DNA of 52,332 nt, taken from Kalaharituber pfeilii (lineage: Eukaryota; Ascomycota; Pezizomycetes; Pezizales; Pezizaceae). The notes below the pieces were generated by a model that did not search any database, had not been told where the DNA came from, and saw only the letters and a list, made by a program, of their open reading frames with translations. Location: contig WHUZ01000174.1 of NCBI GenBank assembly GCA_015179045.1, positions 1 to 52,332 of the forward strand, in the 5' to 3' direction. Made by a program: the position numbers and the translations under genes. Shown here piece after piece: positions 1 to 13,706 of this stretch (position 1 is the first letter of the stretch; each line of letters opens with the position of its first letter).

Positions 1-1041
1 GTACCGGACGAGCCCGGGGAGGTCGACGAGGTACTTTTGTTCAGGGATATACAAGCCATGAACTTTGAACATGTGCGAGACATTCAGGGTGAAACTGGGA
101 GAGATGTAAGGACAAAAGAGGCAGGCTTCGAGTGGGAGGGGGTGAGGCTCCTTCTGCACTTCCTCAGCCTCGGCTTCGGCTGCGACGGAGGATGTGGATG
201 CTTTGGCGTCTGAGGCTTGCTTTAATGAGCTGGAGAAGCCAGCGGCGGATGAAGGCGGAGAAGCGATTTTCATCCCATTGACTATATCCGCAATATTCTT
301 ACCCCCCGCCGCAGGTCCCCTGCCTTTCGATCTCCTCACCGGCGCCTCAACATCATCCTCTTCCTCCACAATCATGCTTCCCCTATGCCCATTGACCTTG
401 TTCTCCTCTAAACTCCTCTCCTCTTCCACCGCCGTCCCCAAACTGAATGTCGACGACACTATGCTCGCCGTCTCGTCCTCCTTATCCCTATCTCCCTTAT
501 CCTCCCTCCTCTTAATCCCCAACTTCTCAGCCGCCACGTTCTGCTTGTGCTTCTGGCTGGCGACGTGGTTTGTGTATGCGTTCTCGGAGTAGTACGTCTT
601 GTTGCAAGCCTTGCAACTCTTCTCGAAGGTTGCACGCTCATGCTCTAGGCGGGTGGTGGCTTGCATGTGCAGGACCTTTTCGGCAAAGACTTCAGAGGTG
701 AGAGGGGGCAGGGACGTGATGCGGCGTTTGAGGTTGTAGCGGCTGCAGTGGTGCCATAGTGTTAATGATTTGACTGCTTTTTGACGGGGGAAATTGGAGG
801 GAGATTGAAGGAGAGGAGACGGGAGAGAGTAGGGGGTAACTCACTGCCAATCCGTGTGCATATGGCTCCTCTGTTGCTCCGAGCTCCGGAACGCTACTTG
901 GCAGGTGTTGCATGTGAACGGATGGGATGTGAGCAGCGCTGCCGCTGCCGCAGAAGACGAGGAGGTGGAGGAGGAGACAGCGGCACCGGCGGAGTGGCCG
1001 CCGGCACGGACTGTTGAGGACGGCGAGAGGACCGACGTCAT
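1..1041 (-). CDS. REI1: REI1-like cytoplasmic pre-60S ribosome maturation factor, 5' part
   Basis: The first 313 codons of a zinc-finger protein run off the left edge of the window. The ATG is at 1041-1039. Exon 1 ends at 845, and a 102-nt intron (844-743) has donor GTGAGT and acceptor CTGCAG; splicing restores the motif HTDWHRYNLKRR. Visible are a U1-type finger C44/C47/H60/H66, a second with identical C-x2-C-x12-H-x5-H spacing (C109, C112, H125, H131), and near the edge a third, CLFC, followed by SHMFKVHGLYIPE. The final stretch contains KYLVDLPGL. This order is characteristic of yeast Rei1 and human ZNF622. Rei1 acts in the cytoplasm, helps release the export factor Arx1-Alb1 and probes the exit tunnel of nascent 60S subunits. 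Ser/Ala-rich residues 1-40 precede the first finger. The C-terminus lies outside the window, so completeness cannot be judged. Confidence 0.93.
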
Positions 1042-3740
1042 TTTCGCCCGCGAAGGTATAATGTAACTTTGGGGACTCGAATGCCTCGAACCCTTGCTGT
1101 ATGGTTCGTGTGTGCAAATTGTGTGTGCAATTGGTATATTAATGAACGAGATGTGCGAGTGTGTGAGAGAGAAATCTCGGAGGAGAAAGGTTCAAAGGAC
1201 TGGAAAAATCCCCAAGTTCCTCTTATCGTGGCGGCAGGGCTTATCGGTGGAGTAGTGGGATATGGAGTGGGGTGGGGGGGGGAGTGGGGGGAGTGGGGGG
1301 ATTGGAGGGGTTAAGAGGAGGAGGGCCCCCCGTGGTGGTGGGCTAAATGGCGGCGGGCGAGGTGCAATTGCCCTTTGCCGTCCCTTGTTCTTTCCTGCAG
1401 TGCGCCTTGGGGCCGCTCTCTGCGCGATGCTTCTCTGTAGCAGCGTTGGCTTGCGGTCTTGGTGCCTCTCTTCGTAACGATCTCACCACAGAACTGTGAA
1501 GAAAATAAAGAAAAAAAAAAAAAAAAGATTTATCCAACGGTAACCGTATCACCAGTGCACGTGATCCCCACAATTCCTAATTCAAAACGCAAAACCCAAG
1601 CAGTCTGGCCAAAGCAGTCCCAGTCCTATGTAACGAGGAACCCAGGCGAAGGAGAAAGGGAAGAGGGAAAAACTAAATCCCCTTGCAGGTGAAGCAGGAC
1701 GCCGCTTATATCCCTTCAGCTGCACTTTTCGCCTCTCGAATTTCTACGGCGTTTGATTTGTCAGATGGCCCGAATACCTAGTGCGTTCAAGCACGGAAGA
1801 AGAATAGCGAACTGACCGAACGAACCCCGCTGTCGTAAGTGTGCGTGAAGGTACCTGTGCCCTATGTAATACCTATCTGTCCGGTTCTGATCCAGTCCAG
1901 TTTCGAACCCAGCAGGCCCTAAGCAAGGCCCCACTGAGCGCAGTACTCGGGCTTATATATATCGCCAAAGCTCACATCATCTGCATCACAGTGACAATGC
2001 ACCTGCTGACTAACGACAGCAAACACGCCCTCTAATCCATTCTGCACGCACCGTATCACATGCCCGCGTTACAGATTATCGATCTGGATGAGAAGTTGAA
2101 GAGCGATATTAACGCCAATGAATGGACCCTGCACCTATGGCCGGGTGCGCAGTAGTTGGCCGTATTACAGGGCTCAGTTCGTGTCAAGAAGCCCATGATC
2201 AGGGCTTGCATGCATGAACCTGTTCCCCCGATTATCATCTCGATCATGATCCAATATACCTGGGAACCTGGCAAACTCCCGGTGGGGGTCGTTGGGCAGG
2301 TTTCAACTTTGCCTTGCTGCGGGCGGCTGACTTGAGTGTCACGAATTGGTGATAGTCCATCCAATCTCGTCGTAGTCACTGCCCATTCAATTGCCCTCTT
2401 CTCCATTCAGCACTATCGCCCGCACCGTCAACGTACCCCTCGGCCTCCCGTCCCGCACAAATCGCTGCCCTGCGCTGGGTCTACTAGTACATCGCTCGCC
2501 GCCGCCACACCATCATCATTTGACATGGCATGGCACTATCTCGTTCTCGCTCTTAGATTCTTGGCACTTCCAACATATGTATTAATCACCGAGCCACGTG
2601 GCGGCTCAAATCTTTGACCTTAGTATTCAATCATTAACAAATGAATTCTTCCGCTTTTTTTTTTTTTTTTCTCACGCAGGGTTAAATCACACTAGGAACA
2701 AAATACCCACATGTACAATCAGCAAAAGTATTGGACTCAGGATGAGTAACCAAGACTAAAGATGAATGATTCATTACATACCATCACGAGACTACCATCA
2801 AGATAGCCATTTCCTCCCTAGCACTATGTATTTCAAACCTTCTTCTTCAACAACTTCATACCTAGTTTGCCCCTACCCCCCAGATTCTTTCCTCTTCAGA
2901 ACTTGAGAACGCACGTGACACCATGTCGTAAGTCTCGTGCGCCATTCTCAATTCGATATTCGTTGTATAACGTATACCTCATATTTCATTGTGCCAAGTA
3001 TCACTTAATGCTGTACCTCATAGCCTGAGCAAATAGTCACATTTAGTGCATGGCCACTAGAGGCCTTTTTTTCTCAACTACATATACAAACCGTACCAAG
3101 TACATAATAGTTACGAATTCATTAGTCTCGTACGAGGGACCTACGAATTCATGTTTGTATAGATGAAATATGCGGCTCTCACGTAAATCCCGTGTTACCC
3201 TCAACTCACCGACCAAAAGCCTGAAAACTATGAGTAAACTATCTTTTGAATTGTTCTCACTACGAAAAGCAACCAAAACCAGAAATGTAAAACATACACA
3301 AATACCTGGTTACGAGACTACACACACACGAGCTAATATCAGGAGGGGGTAATACAATAACAGCAACACATGAGCAAACACAGACACAGAAAAAAACAGC
3401 CAAGATACAATATAGTAAAAAAGAACAGTAGACAACGGAATTTGAAACACATGTTGTACTCCGGACAGCCAATGGACGCAAAAAGAAAAAGTAAAACGGC
3501 ATGCGAGTCAAAAAAAAAAAAAAAAAATAGGACGGAAAAAGAGGGATAGACACGAACAAAAAGCCAAACTTAACTTCTCCCCTCCGTACTTTTGTTCTGT
3601 GAAACCCGCCCCAAATCAAAGTTCCAGTCCACCATAAAATCAACCGAACAACATCCTCATCATTCACTTCACCACGATCTCTTCCCTGCCAACTAGCCAA
3701 ACCACAAACAGGAATCAAACGAACAGCAAAAAATCTAAGT
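1042..3740. other. intergenic region between REI1 promoter and 3' end of the AcuK/ERT1-like gene
   Basis: No coding region is convincing here. The part near 1042-1800 should hold the REI1 promoter, since that gene reads leftwards. T17 at about 2656 and A18 at about 3511 are the main low-complexity tracts. Short open frames exist on both strands but lack start context, splice signals or recognisable motifs. Confidence 0.6.
1266..1311 (+). repeat. G-rich tract upstream of REI1
   Basis: Several runs of four to eight G separated by A or T lie on the plus strand about 220 bp upstream of the REI1 start codon, so C-runs lie on the coding strand. Runs of this kind can form a G-quadruplex. Any regulatory role is inference. 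Confidence 0.5.
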
Positions 3741-3966
3741 CTAACGAACTTTCACCATCTCGCCCCCACCTCCAAACTTCATCGTCGGACTACTCGTCAC
3801 TCCTCCTCCCCCCCCTCCTCCACCACCACCGCTCCCCGCACTTCCGCTACCACCTCCGCCTCCCCTCGGCTGATGCTTGCTATTATCGATCTCTCGTGTA
3901 TGGGCGCTCGACTGCGCATTCGTCGTGGTATTCGAGCTCGTCTGTAGCAAATTCGGCAAGAACTAT
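3741..3966 (-). other. possible extra 3' exon of the AcuK/ERT1-like gene (glycine-rich)
   Basis: Directly downstream of the regulator's stop, the same strand stays open for about 70 codons. It encodes a Ser/Thr/Asn-rich then glycine-rich peptide that ends in MKFGGGGEMVKVR. Possible acceptors (TATATAG near 3966, GCTACAG near 3941) precede it, but the only nearby donors, such as GTTAAC at about 4007, are weak. It could be an alternative C-terminal exon or 3' UTR that happens to be open. Confidence 0.2.
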
Positions 3967-4000
3967 ATATAAAAAACAACACAAAACAAAAATCTACATG

Positions 4001-6192
4001 TTAACTCCAGGATTCCGGCATTTGTTGACCAGAGGAAGGTGCAAGTGGACTGACATTTAACACAATCAACATCGGGATGTCAAACACATCTCTTCTCAGC
4101 GTCCAGCACATCATACACTCAATCGTCGTTGACGACCCCAGAACATCGATCGCCGAGGTGCCGTTACTCTTCAGCTTCTTTAGATCTTTCCTGTTTCCAC
4201 GTTTATCCTTCCCACCCTCACCATCCTCTGCATTTTTGACCTCATCCTCCGGAGAAGGTGGTGAAGGTGGAGCTTTATACTTCAGGATCTTGCATTTCTT
4301 TGTAACTTTACCCGTTGAATCCGCAAACGCCAGCTTTGAGAAATCCTCGTAGAACTCACATACACTCTCATCATCCAGGAGCTCCAATAAAAACACCGGT
4401 TTCGGCCCGTTCGATTGTGGTCTCGAAGTAGCGCTCGAACGGCTCTCCATGACGTCATCGTCCCCATCTTTGTCATCGTCGTCCCGCCCAAGATTTCCAT
4501 TAAGACGGTTCTGCAGGCGCTGCCGAGTGCGCTGCGATAGCTTTGCAGCTTCTTCGTCTTCCCGCGCGTGAGGGACGTTGGTGTTCAAGTTTGGTTTCTC
4601 GCCGAGAAGAACCTCCTTAGGCCATCCGGAGAGCATTGAGAACTCTTTCCCGACTACAACGACTTCACCGGAGCGCCGGCAGACAAGCGTCGGTGTGCCA
4701 ATGTTGGGGAGCGAGGCTTCGTAAAGGTGTATTGAACGTTGGCAGGTCTTTTCTTGGAATACCAGGTCCGCGCGGCGAAGGGACTGGGTAGACGCAATGA
4801 AGGACGGTCGGAAAGCGGAGAACGCTCGGGCAATTCGTAGCTGCTTTTCCTTCGTAAATCGGGGATCTATCGTCGCAAACAGGCGATGGTACGCCTCAAC
4901 GTAGGAGTAAGGCTCTGTGACGGAGGAGTACACATGCGACGGATCCAATGGCGGCATGCGGCGCCTAACCGCCTGCACGTGTGGCTGCAAATGCGCCTGA
5001 TGAGTGTGAATTTGGTGACCGTGGTGTCCCTGCTGCTGCGAGTAATGCTGCAAGGCATTCTGCCGGTTTTGCTGATTCTGCTGATCCATCTGCTGCTGAT
5101 GCGATTGCCTGTAAAATGTCGAAGGTCCAGTAACGTTGCGTGGGCTTCCGGACAATGTATCGTAGATGCTGAGCGGTTGGGACTGCGTCGTCTGGGGACT
5201 ACCTGCTGGCGGCGACGGGGTCGCGATACTACCGGGACCCGTCGCAATCGTGAATGTATGCGGAATTCCTCCTAGAGTGCTGTTACTTCGTGACGGGCCA
5301 GTCCACGTCTCTAGCATAATATCGCTCCCTGCAGTGTTGGGAAAAATGTACCCTTGGCTAGGCGAATATCCCGCAAGTCCCTGGGACGCCGAAAGATTAT
5401 CCGGGGTCCCAACACTGTTCCCGCCTGCCGAACCAGGCATTTGGCCGCTCATAGCAGCAATCTGTTGGATCGCATGTAATTCGGTCGTCGCGTAGTTAGA
5501 ATTGAAAGCGCTGCTGGGGTCTCCAGAGAAACCTGGGCTTAGACCATAGAACCAGCCAGATCCCGTTGTGGATGGGTCATCTGCAAACAACTCGGGTCGC
5601 TGTGTGTTTAGCTGTAACGGTTGAGGAACCTGGCTTTCATCTAAACCTCCTACCATTGATTGATCTAGCCCATAGTGAGCGGAGTGTTGCCGGTGCTGTG
5701 GGAGGAGCTGCGGCATGGGTCTTTGCTGTTGTCGGGGTTGTGGCATACCTCGCGGAACTGCCCTATTTTCCATGATGGCTTTTGTGGGATCTGTAATTGT
5801 TATCGTTTCCTCGTCCTGAAGATACTTCGCTTTCTTTCTAGCCCCGTCGCAGCAACTATCCGCCATCTTTCTCCTCACGCATCGGCGACAAGGCCGCTCA
5901 TCATCTGTGGTTCATCTCAGCGTTAGTGACCTCATTCGCGCGTTCGCAGCAACGACCGAATCGACTATAGCTATCTTCAAAAAATTTCCATCGCGGAGCA
6001 AAGGGATTTAGAGGCCACAATACCGCACGTTAAATGGGCCCTTTGGCAAGCCGAACAAGCCCTCCGCGCCTTCTTTCGTTTGGTCCTATCTTTATCATTC
6101 GGCTTTGGCGGCCCTTTACTTGCGTCCGGAGAACCGTTCGCCGCGGGTGCGCCCTCCGCCTGTGCGCCCGATTGCGGGACGGTTGAAAGCAT
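4001..6192 (-). CDS. Zn2Cys6-PAS transcription activator of gluconeogenesis (AcuK/AcuM/ERT1 family)
   Basis: Two exons give about 690 residues. Exon 1 is 6192-6024; a 119-nt intron (6023-5905, GTATTG...CCACAG) splits the DNA-binding domain. Splicing yields a perfect Zn2Cys6 cluster: C46-x2-C49-x6-C56-x5-C62-x2-C65-x8-C74, preceded by basic residues (KRKKARR). A long Gln/His/Pro-rich disordered region follows. A PYSYVEAYHRLF segment lies near residue 388, and the PAS-like core GTPTLVCRRSGEVVVVG near 459-475. The C-terminus has the family hallmark CMMCWTLRRDVFDIPMLIV. Known members bind promoters of PCK and FBP genes and activate gluconeogenesis on non-fermentable carbon. I started at the first in-frame ATG because no ATG lies further upstream in frame; an additional upstream exon cannot be excluded. 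The tail after IPMLIV departs from the usual NFLPC ending. I cannot separate AcuK from AcuM by eye. Confidence 0.88.
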
Positions 6193-9100
6193 TGCTGAGT
6201 CGTATTTGTGCGCTCGCGCTCCTGTCGATTTCGTAATCGGAAAATATGTGGGATCGTTGTTTTTCCCTGGATCCAAGCTTACAAGGACGATTCCGGACCG
6301 AGGTCACACGAGATGTGTGATTGGCGTGAGGGGATATAATTACGAGGATGGGGGCCGTAGCGACAGGAATTGATCGAGTGAGGCTGGGTGTTTTTGTTTC
6401 TGGGGAGGTACTCTGAGCTACTATGACTAAGAAGCTTATCCCACTATCAACAAAAATAGTCAAGACTAAGATTTGAGGAAGCAAATCAAGTTTGTATGAG
6501 AACCTCAGGGAGTCCTACCTGTACCCGTAACTGCTCGAGCCAACCAGTTATATTTGAAATTATGTGGAAAGAAGCTGTGGGTGCTTGGGAGATCTAGGAT
6601 AAGGACACAATCTCTCGTAAACTGCTGACCTTGGAGAGAGAGCCCGATGCTCTTCCAGTGGGAGCCGGGTCCTAAATATAGTGCTCCGTAATCTGTGGTC
6701 CGTTAAGGTAGGACAGCAGGAGCAGGAGAGGAGTGAACCTGGGATTGCAAAAATCTCGTTTGTGTTTGATTTGTATATTTTTTAATGGACTCATTGTTCC
6801 TATTGATTAATTTCACTTTTTAATTTACTTTTTTTCAAGAATTGGAGGGAGGGTGGTGGGGCAGAAGCTTGGTAAGATTCAATCAACACCCATTCACATC
6901 GAACATATAGTAATCTAGTAACATAACCATGATAGGATAGTGTTACCCAGCCTCGCCAAAATTGTAAATGGAGTTCTGTTTTTTTTTTCCTATTTTGTGC
7001 ATGCAACATCTGTTTGATGAACGATTTCATGCACGATTTGGCGAGAAGGTTAACGGCCCCATTCTAGCGTACGTTGTGTATTCCGCGCAACCGTTATAGG
7101 CTATTTGGCGTCAGACGCATAATGACAGACAAGGCATTTCGTACTCTCAATATCAAGGTGGTATGAATTGCAAGACATCTACTACAACTAAAAACAAGCT
7201 TCCAATTCATGGAGGTGTCACAACCTAATTGCCGGTAGCAAAATGGGGAATTGCCAATGAACCGTCAGACACAACAGAAGGACGCAACTGACACATTGTA
7301 CAATCATCATTAGACATTGAGTCAATTACTGTGTTGGATGTACTCGAGTACAGCTTAACACCCAGGGAAAAAAAAAAAAAACAAGAAACTTACTCAACGC
7401 CAATCACAGTTACTTATTCTGCGCTTGATAGTAGGTACTATTGGAGAGCACTGAAACTTGCAGAGAATAATTAGATTAGAGTTAACGCAACAGAAGCAGG
7501 AAAAAAAAGGGACTGAAATGTACGTATATGTGCATATGGGTTGCGCATACCTTGCACCATGTCAATAAGAATTGAGTTTTCATATTAGGTACTTGAAAGT
7601 GGCAGTTAACCTTAACCTGATGGTTAGATGCACCGTTAGTCTTTTCTAATCCTTGCAATGACCCAGTCTGCTCTAGCTGCTCGGTCATCATGAAATGAAG
7701 ATAGTCTCGACACCAAGGAAGGAATGAAAGTAGCTCCCTTCCAGGAAACAGCATTGAAACTGGAATAAGAACTAAAAAGAGGTAAGAACTCTTCAACAGC
7801 ATCACCAACGAAATCCTAAGTAGCGGTAGCCTTCAATTGATCAAATTCCAGACGCACCTCGCTAGATCCATGCAGTGAATTCTATGCCACCGAGGTGCCG
7901 CAGCCAGCTTGCATTGGGGCTCAATATTCCAACTGATGGCTCATGCCGCTTTCGCTGTAATTGGCTTCCAGAAGCCTGGCTAATTCACGGCATGCCGGCC
8001 ATGACGATGTTGAGGCGCTGCCAGATCACGCTACCTGCATGACCAAACGTGATCTATCAAGGGCAAGTCGGGCTGCAGCTTAATTGATCTTGAACTGCTG
8101 CATGCATAATCGACATCGATGCGGGCGCCTGGTTATCACCCGTGTACCTCTTTACGCAGCGACATTATCAGCGATGATCAGATGATTCATAGCGTGGATT
8201 CCATCAGGATGGGGGAAAGGAGAGGGGTGTAGAATGAGCTGTGGGGCCAGCAATATGCATTGCGGGGCCGTGTTGGATGACCGGTGCAGTGGTGCCTGCC
8301 TTCCACATAAAACAGTGCTCTTCCCTATAGCTAACTATCCGACATATGTGCTTTGTCGTCTTGAACCCTGATAGCGGCGGGCATGGAGTCTCGGCCAGAG
8401 AGGGGGTAAGGTTGTGGAGGAGACAGAATGGCCTAACTCGTACGGTGGATACTTCGCTGATGCCTCTGCAGTGCTGGAGCCAGTGCCTACATGTTACTTA
8501 CATGTACTTCTTAAGATTGGAGGATCTCAGAGTTCTGAGCACGAGGCTAAGTGTTCTCATGCTGAAAACGAGAAAGGCAAATGCAAGGCACTCGGCCCCA
8601 TTACCTAACCGCTTCGCTGGAGGCCGCCGCTTCTCTTCTCTCTCTGCAATATGCTGTCATACCCTTTCCTGCCTGGCATGAGACTGCTTCCCTCCTACAC
8701 GTTGCCTCTTAAACGCCTGCTCTCTTCCAGAAACTGATCTTCTATCCTTATGTGTTCTCACGATACCCACATGCATCACGTCTATACCCTCTTCTCACCT
8801 CCTTTCATTAAACAATTTTTTCAGCTATAAATTATCTCCGTGCTCGCGAGGGCCCATGGCCGGGGCCCATTGACGAATCAAATCTTACCGAATGAAGCAG
8901 CATGCATGCTAGTGCATGACATACTTCATGCTTGGCTTGTGATTTATTTAGGCAGTCACTCACTGACTGCTTGTGCTCTATATCCAGCGAGTTGACGTTA
9001 ATCTCCCTTACTAGAGTCGTTGCCGGGCCATCGTATTTTCTCCTGAGTATGTTTTCCTCTCACGTTAAATAACGAACTTAATCGCTGGCTACATCTATAT

Positions 9101-9888
9101 CAAGACGGATGCGTTATAAGCTCAACACCTAGGCAATACTCCCTACCACATGAAAGTTCTCAACAATCTTCAAAAGAGCAGTCAGAGCATGCATATTAAC
9201 TCATACTGCGATGCTCGCTAACATTCCGACTCTAAGGCTGAAGGTCAACTTGTTTATCCACATTTGCCCCCGGCTGTACGCCTATCCTTGTACTATATGG
9301 TCGAGTTACCTGAAAGAGATGGCACCATTTTTAACAAGCTGACAGACGGAAAATGGCTGTGTGATTGATGTACAGCAGCTTCGAAAGCCTTGAGTACAAC
9401 TAGACGAGGAAGCCAATATCTCAGTCAATAGCTGCTGGAACGAGGCGTCTTGCCACAGCTATGAAGGTGACGTGATTTGTTGTGGGGAATTGCAAGCATA
9501 ATTTCTTTTGCCCGTGATCACGAGCTGTACTAACGGCTACCTGCAGGAGACCTCATGGCGTTAATGATAGGCAGTGCAACAGACCCTTCGAATTACTCCA
9601 ATTAGATGCAACTTCGCCCCTGTCCTCTCGATGGTGTTCGGGAAACTGCATAATAGTCAAGGTAAATCCAGACTTGTATGGCCTCGAATCCTTTTCTAAC
9701 TGAATGTGCAGTTGATATTGGATGGATACTTATGTCTACCAACTTGTTGAGTTATGTGCAGCTTCAATCTACTTCAATCGACCACGTAAATCCTCTGCCA
9801 TATTGACACAGCTTTAGATTTGTATACGGCACCATCAGGCGAATTTGGTGCTGGCAAGCTACATTGGTGGAAGTGCTATCCTGCCACC

Positions 9889-9919
9889 ACGTGCGGAGGT
9901 AACCATCCTCTCCGCACGT
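9889..9919. repeat. short perfect hairpin
   Basis: ACGTGCGGAG at 9889-9898 is exactly inverted by CTCCGCACGT at 9910-9919, separated by an 11-nt loop. It lies in otherwise anonymous DNA. It could be a remnant transposon terminus or a palindromic protein-binding site; function is unknown. Confidence 0.6.
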
Positions 9920-12900
9920 TCCAACGAAATAGTTTAACGTCAACATGTACAGAGGAGGGCATCCAGATGGACTACAGTACCCGACAAACAGGTGAAGAAT
10001 GAATTAACACATGTATGTATCCATCTTCGCAAGAATAATTACAGGCTATGACCATCCAAGCCTTTCTGCCAAAACTCCGTCACCCCTAATTTTATTACGC
10101 TAATTTTGAGTTGTAAAAGCGTATTGGACGCGTGAAGAAACAGTTTTTGTTGGTGGCAAGTTGAGACAAGTAGCAGGAAAGAATGTGATCAAGTGACCTT
10201 AATTGCATTCTGCAGAAGCTGTTGAAGCAGTTGAAGCATATGTGAATCGAGAGCTAACAAGTTCACTGTCTTGGGTAACAGTTTTTAACTTCACTATTGT
10301 GAGACATTCTTCCTGCTGCACCTTGTTTATGCATACTTGCAAAAAAAGTTACAAGTGCAGTGTTAATCAGATAACTTTTCCACAAAGCAGGTTTTACCCT
10401 TCATCCAAGCTATCAATGTGGATATGGACTAGCCAGTGGAGTTACAAGACTCGATGTAAAGTTGTACCATTGGTGCGTCACATATTCATCGAATTCAAAT
10501 CATGGCCAAGTTCACTCAACATGAGTAGATGGTCTCATACATCATTTATATTATGAGAAGAGGAGTTGGTACTACTTTTGCAAACCAACCTCTCTTCACT
10601 ACCAGGGTGTCTGACAGTGGGTCGTGATGTTGCCAACCATCTTTTGCTGTTATGAAGGCGATGCTTGTTGACGACGCAATCCCGGCTTAGGGACTTCCCT
10701 CTGTCGACTCAAACTCTACATTGCTGTTAATTACTCTTGTAATACAAGCCCATGTGCAGCTGACAGTTCACAGAAGCACCATTGCTTCTTGCATCTGCAG
10801 TTCGTCTCTTTTGAAAAGCTTGAATTCTCCAAATCCTGGAATCCTACAGTTCAATCCTAATATTGTCTATGTTAACTGAGACCGGGCATAAGACTAACTA
10901 AGACCAAAATCCGGCCCATAGATTTGAGCCGCTGCAATAGGCCGTGTCTAACAAGTGAACGCTTGCAATTATATACCACAAACTGGCGCAGGATTAGCTG
11001 TTTGTTCACTCTTGGCCTCATATTTCCCTCACTGTGGCCGTGTGGTCTCTTGAATAAGTCTCATAAAATTGGGTTTTCCTGTGCGTCAATTTGAAATCAA
11101 CTTGTCAGGTTTCATATTGACTACACGTGTGGACTGATTCTGATTCAGACCTTAATTTATCGAGCCTCAGTATGGTCACGCATGGCGCTATTGCCTATGG
11201 CCCGGACCTCCATTAAGAATGGGACAGTTATTTGAAGGTGGCAATGCAATTTGCAAAGTGAAGACTAGCTTAGAACTGTTGGGGTTACTATAGGAATAGT
11301 ATCAACTTTTTAGTGGAAGGGCCCCTGAAAGTAAGTGCTCTGCGCTACCAGTGTGGATATTGGACTCTGTCGCTAGCTAAGTCTGACATTGCAGCTACTT
11401 CTGTGGATATCTGGGCAGATCGATGAGCTTTGCCTTTGCTTGCCCCTGCGGCTGGTAGCCAGCTCTATCTAGTATACAATGCCTGCTTGGCTATAAAGCT
11501 TATGCAAAGAGGCCTCAACGCTTTGGTCGTATGTAACTTTAGTGAGATAGAGGGCAGTATACTGAAGCATCAACGTATGGAATCTCTATCATCTCTGAGT
11601 GGTTCTGGAGTGATTATGGAACAGAAAATGCGGATTCGAGACCAAATTACTATTAAATCACTTTAGAACATTTCGTCACATCTAACGGTTAACCAGACAT
11701 AACGACTCTCAAAAGCTTCCGTCAAACATGAAAATGGATGACAAAATACCGAGCTAGGTGTGCATGCCCCCTTCTTTTGTCAGCGGCACTTGAATTCAGT
11801 TGCTACGCCCACAGTTTAGACGTCTAGTGCCGCCTCAGCATGCATGTTGTGGTTTCATCCTGATGCCTGAAATTAAATTTCTTCTCAATTCAACGCTCAT
11901 AGTGTTTTCTAGCATTGGATACCTTGGAATTAGTCTCGTGCGCTTGACCCTCAGAGAAGTCACGTCCAAAAAAGGTTGCTCCATCTGACTAGTTTTGTAT
12001 ATCACCCTCAGATATTCAATGCCTGCAGCTAGACAAACCTATAACTTACCTGGACAGAAATGGTATACTCAAGTTAACTACACGCCAGAGGGAATTAACT
12101 TTATATTCACGTGCATTATCAATGAATCAGGCTCCCGAAATGACCCGATAATGGTGAATCCTTGGTGCCTCAAAATTCGCTTCTACAATCGTTCTCCACG
12201 CATATATGGGGCTTGCTTGTGTAGGAGCGTTGTGATCGCCAAGTAGTACGTTTTCATACAAATTCCAGTTACAACAACATCCAACAAAGGCAAGTTTCTT
12301 CAATGCATATTATGTTTAGGCATCTGGGCAATCGCTCTAACTATGGCTTCCTGTATATGAAGCTGGGACTAGCCGTGGACAAGCGCTATTAAGAGTGATA
12401 TTGCAAGCCGCAGTCGTGTATAAAACCTATGTATTAGAGTTTGCTAACCGTGCACCGCAAAGGTACGTGCAGATTGGCACCTGCACCTAGCTTCATGTTA
12501 AAACTGTATCTAATTTCTTTATATGCTACTATCCATGAGGATGAACGTGCTAAGTACTCCGCATTAGCAGCTTGTACTACGCCAGAAAGTCAAGATTCAA
12601 ACTCAATTACATACATAGCTAACGGTGATCAACACAATATCCGGATCTCCGCCTGCGAACGCAACCTCGTTGATGAACTATGTACTGACACCCTGTGTTG
12701 ATAAATGTAGTCTGAGGACTTTGATGGTTTTAATTTGTGTCTGCAACGTTGCGTCGGGGAGACATAATCTGAGACTAGTTGTGATTAACAAGGTGAGGAC
12801 AGAATTGAATTATTGACCTTGGGCTGAATCTAAGGAGCCTGATGGGCTGATTGAATTTGATAAGAATGCATTGTTGCAGTTTCTGTCCTTGCAGCACTCT

Positions 12901-12987
12901 CATTTAGAGGATGTTTTATCACAATCTAGAGTCCTATCGAAGACAAAATTAATGTGCTCTCAATTGGAAGTTTTAGATGCGTGACAG

Positions 12988-13007
12988 TAGTCTGGTTGGC
13001 ACGACCC
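12988..13007 (+). repeat. 20-bp transposon-end-like motif (left orientation)
   Basis: TAGTCTGGTTGGCACGACCC here is repeated exactly, in inverted orientation, at 20294-20313. A 12-13-base core of it recurs at 22247 and 41868. The leading TA dinucleotide fits the TA target site of Tc1/mariner-type elements, with GTCTGGTTGGC as terminal inverted repeat. Confidence 0.45.
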
Positions 13008-13629
13008 ACGGCTGTAGCTTGACAGATATAGTACTAGTGAGAGATAAAAGCATATCTGCAGTTATTGGCGGGTCAACATGTGAGGATTGCTTGAAAATGA
13101 TTTCAAGGTTACGAACATCGTATAGATGTCCAACTAGGACCTGCACAAGAAAGTGGGCATTTGAGGGATGCAGAGAGCAGAATTCACGTATTGAGAATGG
13201 CAATGCCATTTAGGGTGCCGGGGATATGAAGGCCTCGCCAGGTCCTCACGTTTCAGCTTTCATTAGATCTTATTTACCTTTGTATTTCGTGCTGGCATGA
13301 ACCGTTGAGGGATGTGCATGAGTTTAGGGTGGATAATAGTTACCTTAGCCTGGTACTTACATATCGGTGGATAGAGCAGGAATGATTTCATAAACTTGCA
13401 TGAAAAATGGGCACTTTATGGCTAGGTACTCGTTTGATCCCGTGAGTAGATGGGATGAACAAGGCTCTTTTACTGTACCATGATCATTGATATCTTCTAC
13501 AGAACTGAGGACATTGAATGACACCCAGGGACCACCACATTAGACACGCAAGCCGAAATCAGCACAGTGTTCAGTATAAAAAAAATCTATATTAAGGTGC
13601 ACGTGCTGCCCGGCCATACGCTAGCATCC

Positions 13630-13634
<5 letters not shown>

Positions 13635-13660
<26 letters not shown>

Positions 13661-13706
13661 CTTAATATCACGTAACCCCGCTTACCGCTACTCGCAATGG
13701 CAGAGC
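13635..13706 (-). mobile_element. non-LTR retrotransposon 3' tail (family B) with A-tail
   Basis: T26 on the plus strand is followed by about 46 bp that, read on the minus strand, contain CCATTGCGAG, then AGCGGTAAGCGGGGT, then ACGTGATATT and the A-tail. The same cassette occurs at 48332-48391 and in diverged form at 49134-49190. No clear target-site duplication is visible here, so the left and right limits are approximate. Confidence 0.6.

Noticed and set aside
6116..6484. A 122-codon minus-strand frame overlapping exon 1 of the AcuK/ERT1-like gene
   Set aside because: It is in another frame of the same strand over the Zn2Cys6 exon and has no motif; the Zn2Cys6 frame explains the sequence.
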